8,369 nt of DNA from NCBI GenBank assembly GCA_964400655.1, contig CAYNVN010000140.1, positions 1-8,369 of the forward strand, given 5' to 3'. Below are positions 7,084 to 8,369 of the stretch, piece after piece; within the stretch, counting starts at the first letter, position 1, and every line of letters starts with the position of its first letter. This stretch comes from B16-G9 sp964400655 (GTDB lineage: Bacteria > Bacteroidota > Bacteroidia > Bacteroidales > F082). The notes under the pieces are model-generated. The model was not told the DNA's origin and made no database searches. It saw only the letters and a list, made by a program, of their open reading frames with translations. A program made the translations under genes and the position numbers.

Positions 7084-8088
7084 ATGAATTCTTTCGGCAG
7101 GCTTTTCAGGGTATCGGTTTTTGGCGAATCGCACGGTGCAAAGGTTGGGGTTATTATTGATGGCTGCCCTGCGGGAATAGCCGTAAACAAAGATGATTTT
7201 AAAAAAGACCTTTCCCGCCGGAAAAGCGGAGCCAAAGGCACCACGCCTCGCATTGAGCCTGATACACCCGAAATTGTTAGCGGCATTTTTAACGGTTACA
7301 CAACCGGAAGCCCAATAACGATTCTATTTAGTAATAACAACACACGTTCGTCCGATTATAATTTTTCCGGTGTTCCGCGCCCGGGTCATGCCGATTTTGT
7401 TGCAAACAGGAAATTTAACGGTTTCAACGATGCGCGTGGCGGCGGCCATTTTTCGGGAAGATTAACGGCAGGGCTTGTGGCGGCCGGCGTTATTGCCAAA
7501 AAGATATTAGACAAAATAGACATCAAAGCAACATTAACCGAAGCCGGTGGTACCCAAAATATTGAAAAGGCCATTGATGAAGCCCTGCAACAGGGTGATT
7601 CCATTGGCGGAGTGGTTGAATGCAGGGCAACCGGATTACCTGTGGGACCGGGGGAACCCTTTTTCGACCCGGTGGAATCATTAATCAGCCATGCCGTGTT
7701 TGCTATACCGGCCATTAAAGGCATTGAGTTCGGATCGGGATTTAATGCCGCCAAAATGAAAGGAAGTGAACACAACGATGCTTTTACAAACGAAACCGGA
7801 AAAACCGCCACAAACCATGCCGGCGGAATAAACGGTGGCATTACCAATGGAAACGAATTGGTTTTCAGGGTGGCGGTAAAACCCACCTCCAGCATCTCAA
7901 AACCCCAGGAAACGTTCGATTTTGCGGCCGGAAAACAAACAACACTGAATATTCAGGGTCGCCATGACACCTGCATTGCTCTTAGAATACCTGTGATTAT
8001 TGAAGCGGTAACAGCCATGGTGCTGGCCGATTTGATGTTGATTGATAAAAGTATCAAAGCGTCATCACCCCAACCTGACGAACTTTGA
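7084..8088 (+). CDS. aroC: Chorismate synthase
   Basis: The enzyme converts 5-enolpyruvylshikimate 3-phosphate to chorismate, the last shikimate-pathway step, and needs reduced FMN. The start is placed at the ATG at 7084 (MNSFGRLFRV); a TTG two codons earlier is less likely. The protein has 334 residues, somewhat short for a family usually near 350-390. Motifs are GESHG with H17 (14-18), SRRKSG with R45 and R46 (44-49), RPGHADF with H102 (99-105), RGGGHFSGRLTA (118-129), AGGINGGITNG (246-256) and GRHDTCIALRIPVI (292-305). The third motif replaces the common GGGRSSARET; the arginine equivalent to the second R is kept as R126, while the first R is H122. This form resembles clostridial-type enzymes as I recall them. 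No other shikimate gene is adjacent. It is probably functional, since the catalytic histidines and the RHD motif are intact. Confidence 0.95.
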   Translation: MNSFGRLFRVSVFGESHGAKVGVIIDGCPAGIAVNKDDFKKDLSRRKSGAKGTTPRIEPDTPEIVSGIFNGYTTGSPITILFSNNNTRSSDYNFSGVPRPGHADFVANRKFNGFNDARGGGHFSGRLTAGLVAAGVIAKKILDKIDIKATLTEAGGTQNIEKAIDEALQQGDSIGGVVECRATGLPVGPGEPFFDPVESLISHAVFAIPAIKGIEFGSGFNAAKMKGSEHNDAFTNETGKTATNHAGGINGGITNGNELVFRVAVKPTSSISKPQETFDFAAGKQTTLNIQGRHDTCIALRIPVIIEAVTAMVLADLMLIDKSIKASSPQPDEL

Positions 8089-8103
8089 GAAAAACAAATA
8101 TAT

Positions 8104-8369
8104 GTGAGAAAAATAGACACAAAACTTTTAAAACGATTAACAGAAGGTGATTTGTTGCCGTTGCTTAACTATATTAAAGGTGACAATGAGTTACGCCTGG
8201 AAGTTAGATCAAAAGGAGAAGCATTTGAAAAAAGCTGTTTTTGATTTACAGGGAATTGACCAGGAAAGTGGCCAAATTGTTTTCTTTGAGGTAAAAAAAG
8301 GAATGAATGCAACAAAAGGAAAATCCGGAATAGACGACCATATCAAAGATTTCAACACTTTTATCAAAG
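8104..8369 (+). pseudogene. Broken hypothetical gene, cut by window edge
   Basis: A frame opens with GTG at 8104 (VRKIDTKLLKRLTEGDLLPL...) and runs 46 codons to TGA at 8242-8244. From about 8228 a different frame is open to the window end and reads KKAVFDLQGIDQESGQIVFF, then EVKKG. Both segments look like real protein: the first like the N-terminus of a Bacteroidota hypothetical family, the second like a nuclease-type core, with D (codon at 8243) and ExK (codons at 8288-8296) spaced as in PD-(D/E)XK folds. The simplest reading is an internal deletion or frameshift joining an N-terminal and a C-terminal part near 8225-8235. Alternatively, a separate intact gene starts at ATG 8186 (MSYAWKLDQK...) with an AAAGG five bases upstream. 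The function is unknown and the nuclease suggestion is tentative. Confidence 0.5.

Noticed and set aside
7386..7895. 169-residue minus-strand frame opposite aroC
   Set aside because: It lies entirely inside the well-supported aroC gene. Its translation is rich in Pro, Ala and Ser as expected for an antisense shadow, and it shows no family motif.

Overview
The window reads as an ordinary chromosomal stretch of a member of the Bacteroidota, most likely Bacteroidales or Marinilabiliales. Three lines support this. CarA, CarB and DnaB resemble what I recall of Bacteroidales homologues. The start codons mostly lack a Shine-Dalgarno sequence and follow A/T-rich leaders. Several upstream regions carry the Bacteroidota -7 promoter element TAnnTTTG. 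The taxonomic call rests on recalled family features, not on a database search.

Layout: four genes lie on the minus strand. Read in transcription order from the right they are a typical 2-Cys peroxiredoxin (6749 to 6117), an intrinsic terminator (about 6098 to 6063), the replicative helicase gene dnaB (6016 to 4466), and then carA (4395 to 3322) and carB (3309 to 88), which encode the two subunits of carbamoyl-phosphate synthetase. A 334-base intergenic region (6750-7083) separates these from the plus-strand genes. It holds divergent promoters for the peroxiredoxin and aroC genes and a REP-like palindrome. On the plus strand are aroC (chorismate synthase, 7084-8088) and, 15 bases further on, the start of a gene that appears broken and runs off the right edge.

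Functionally these are housekeeping genes: carbamoyl phosphate for pyrimidine and arginine synthesis (carAB), replication fork unwinding (dnaB), peroxide removal (peroxiredoxin) and the last step of the shikimate pathway (aroC). Only carA-carB is a clear functional operon, with a 12-base gap. dnaB lies 70 bases upstream of carA on the same strand and may share its transcript. The peroxiredoxin gene is insulated from dnaB by the terminator.

I see no CRISPR array, complete mobile element, tRNA, rRNA or recognisable new system. The items most worth a second look are the broken gene at the right edge, the REP-like palindrome, an SSB-like C-terminal tip on DnaB, the variant active-site segment of AroC and the eukaryote-like character of CarB.
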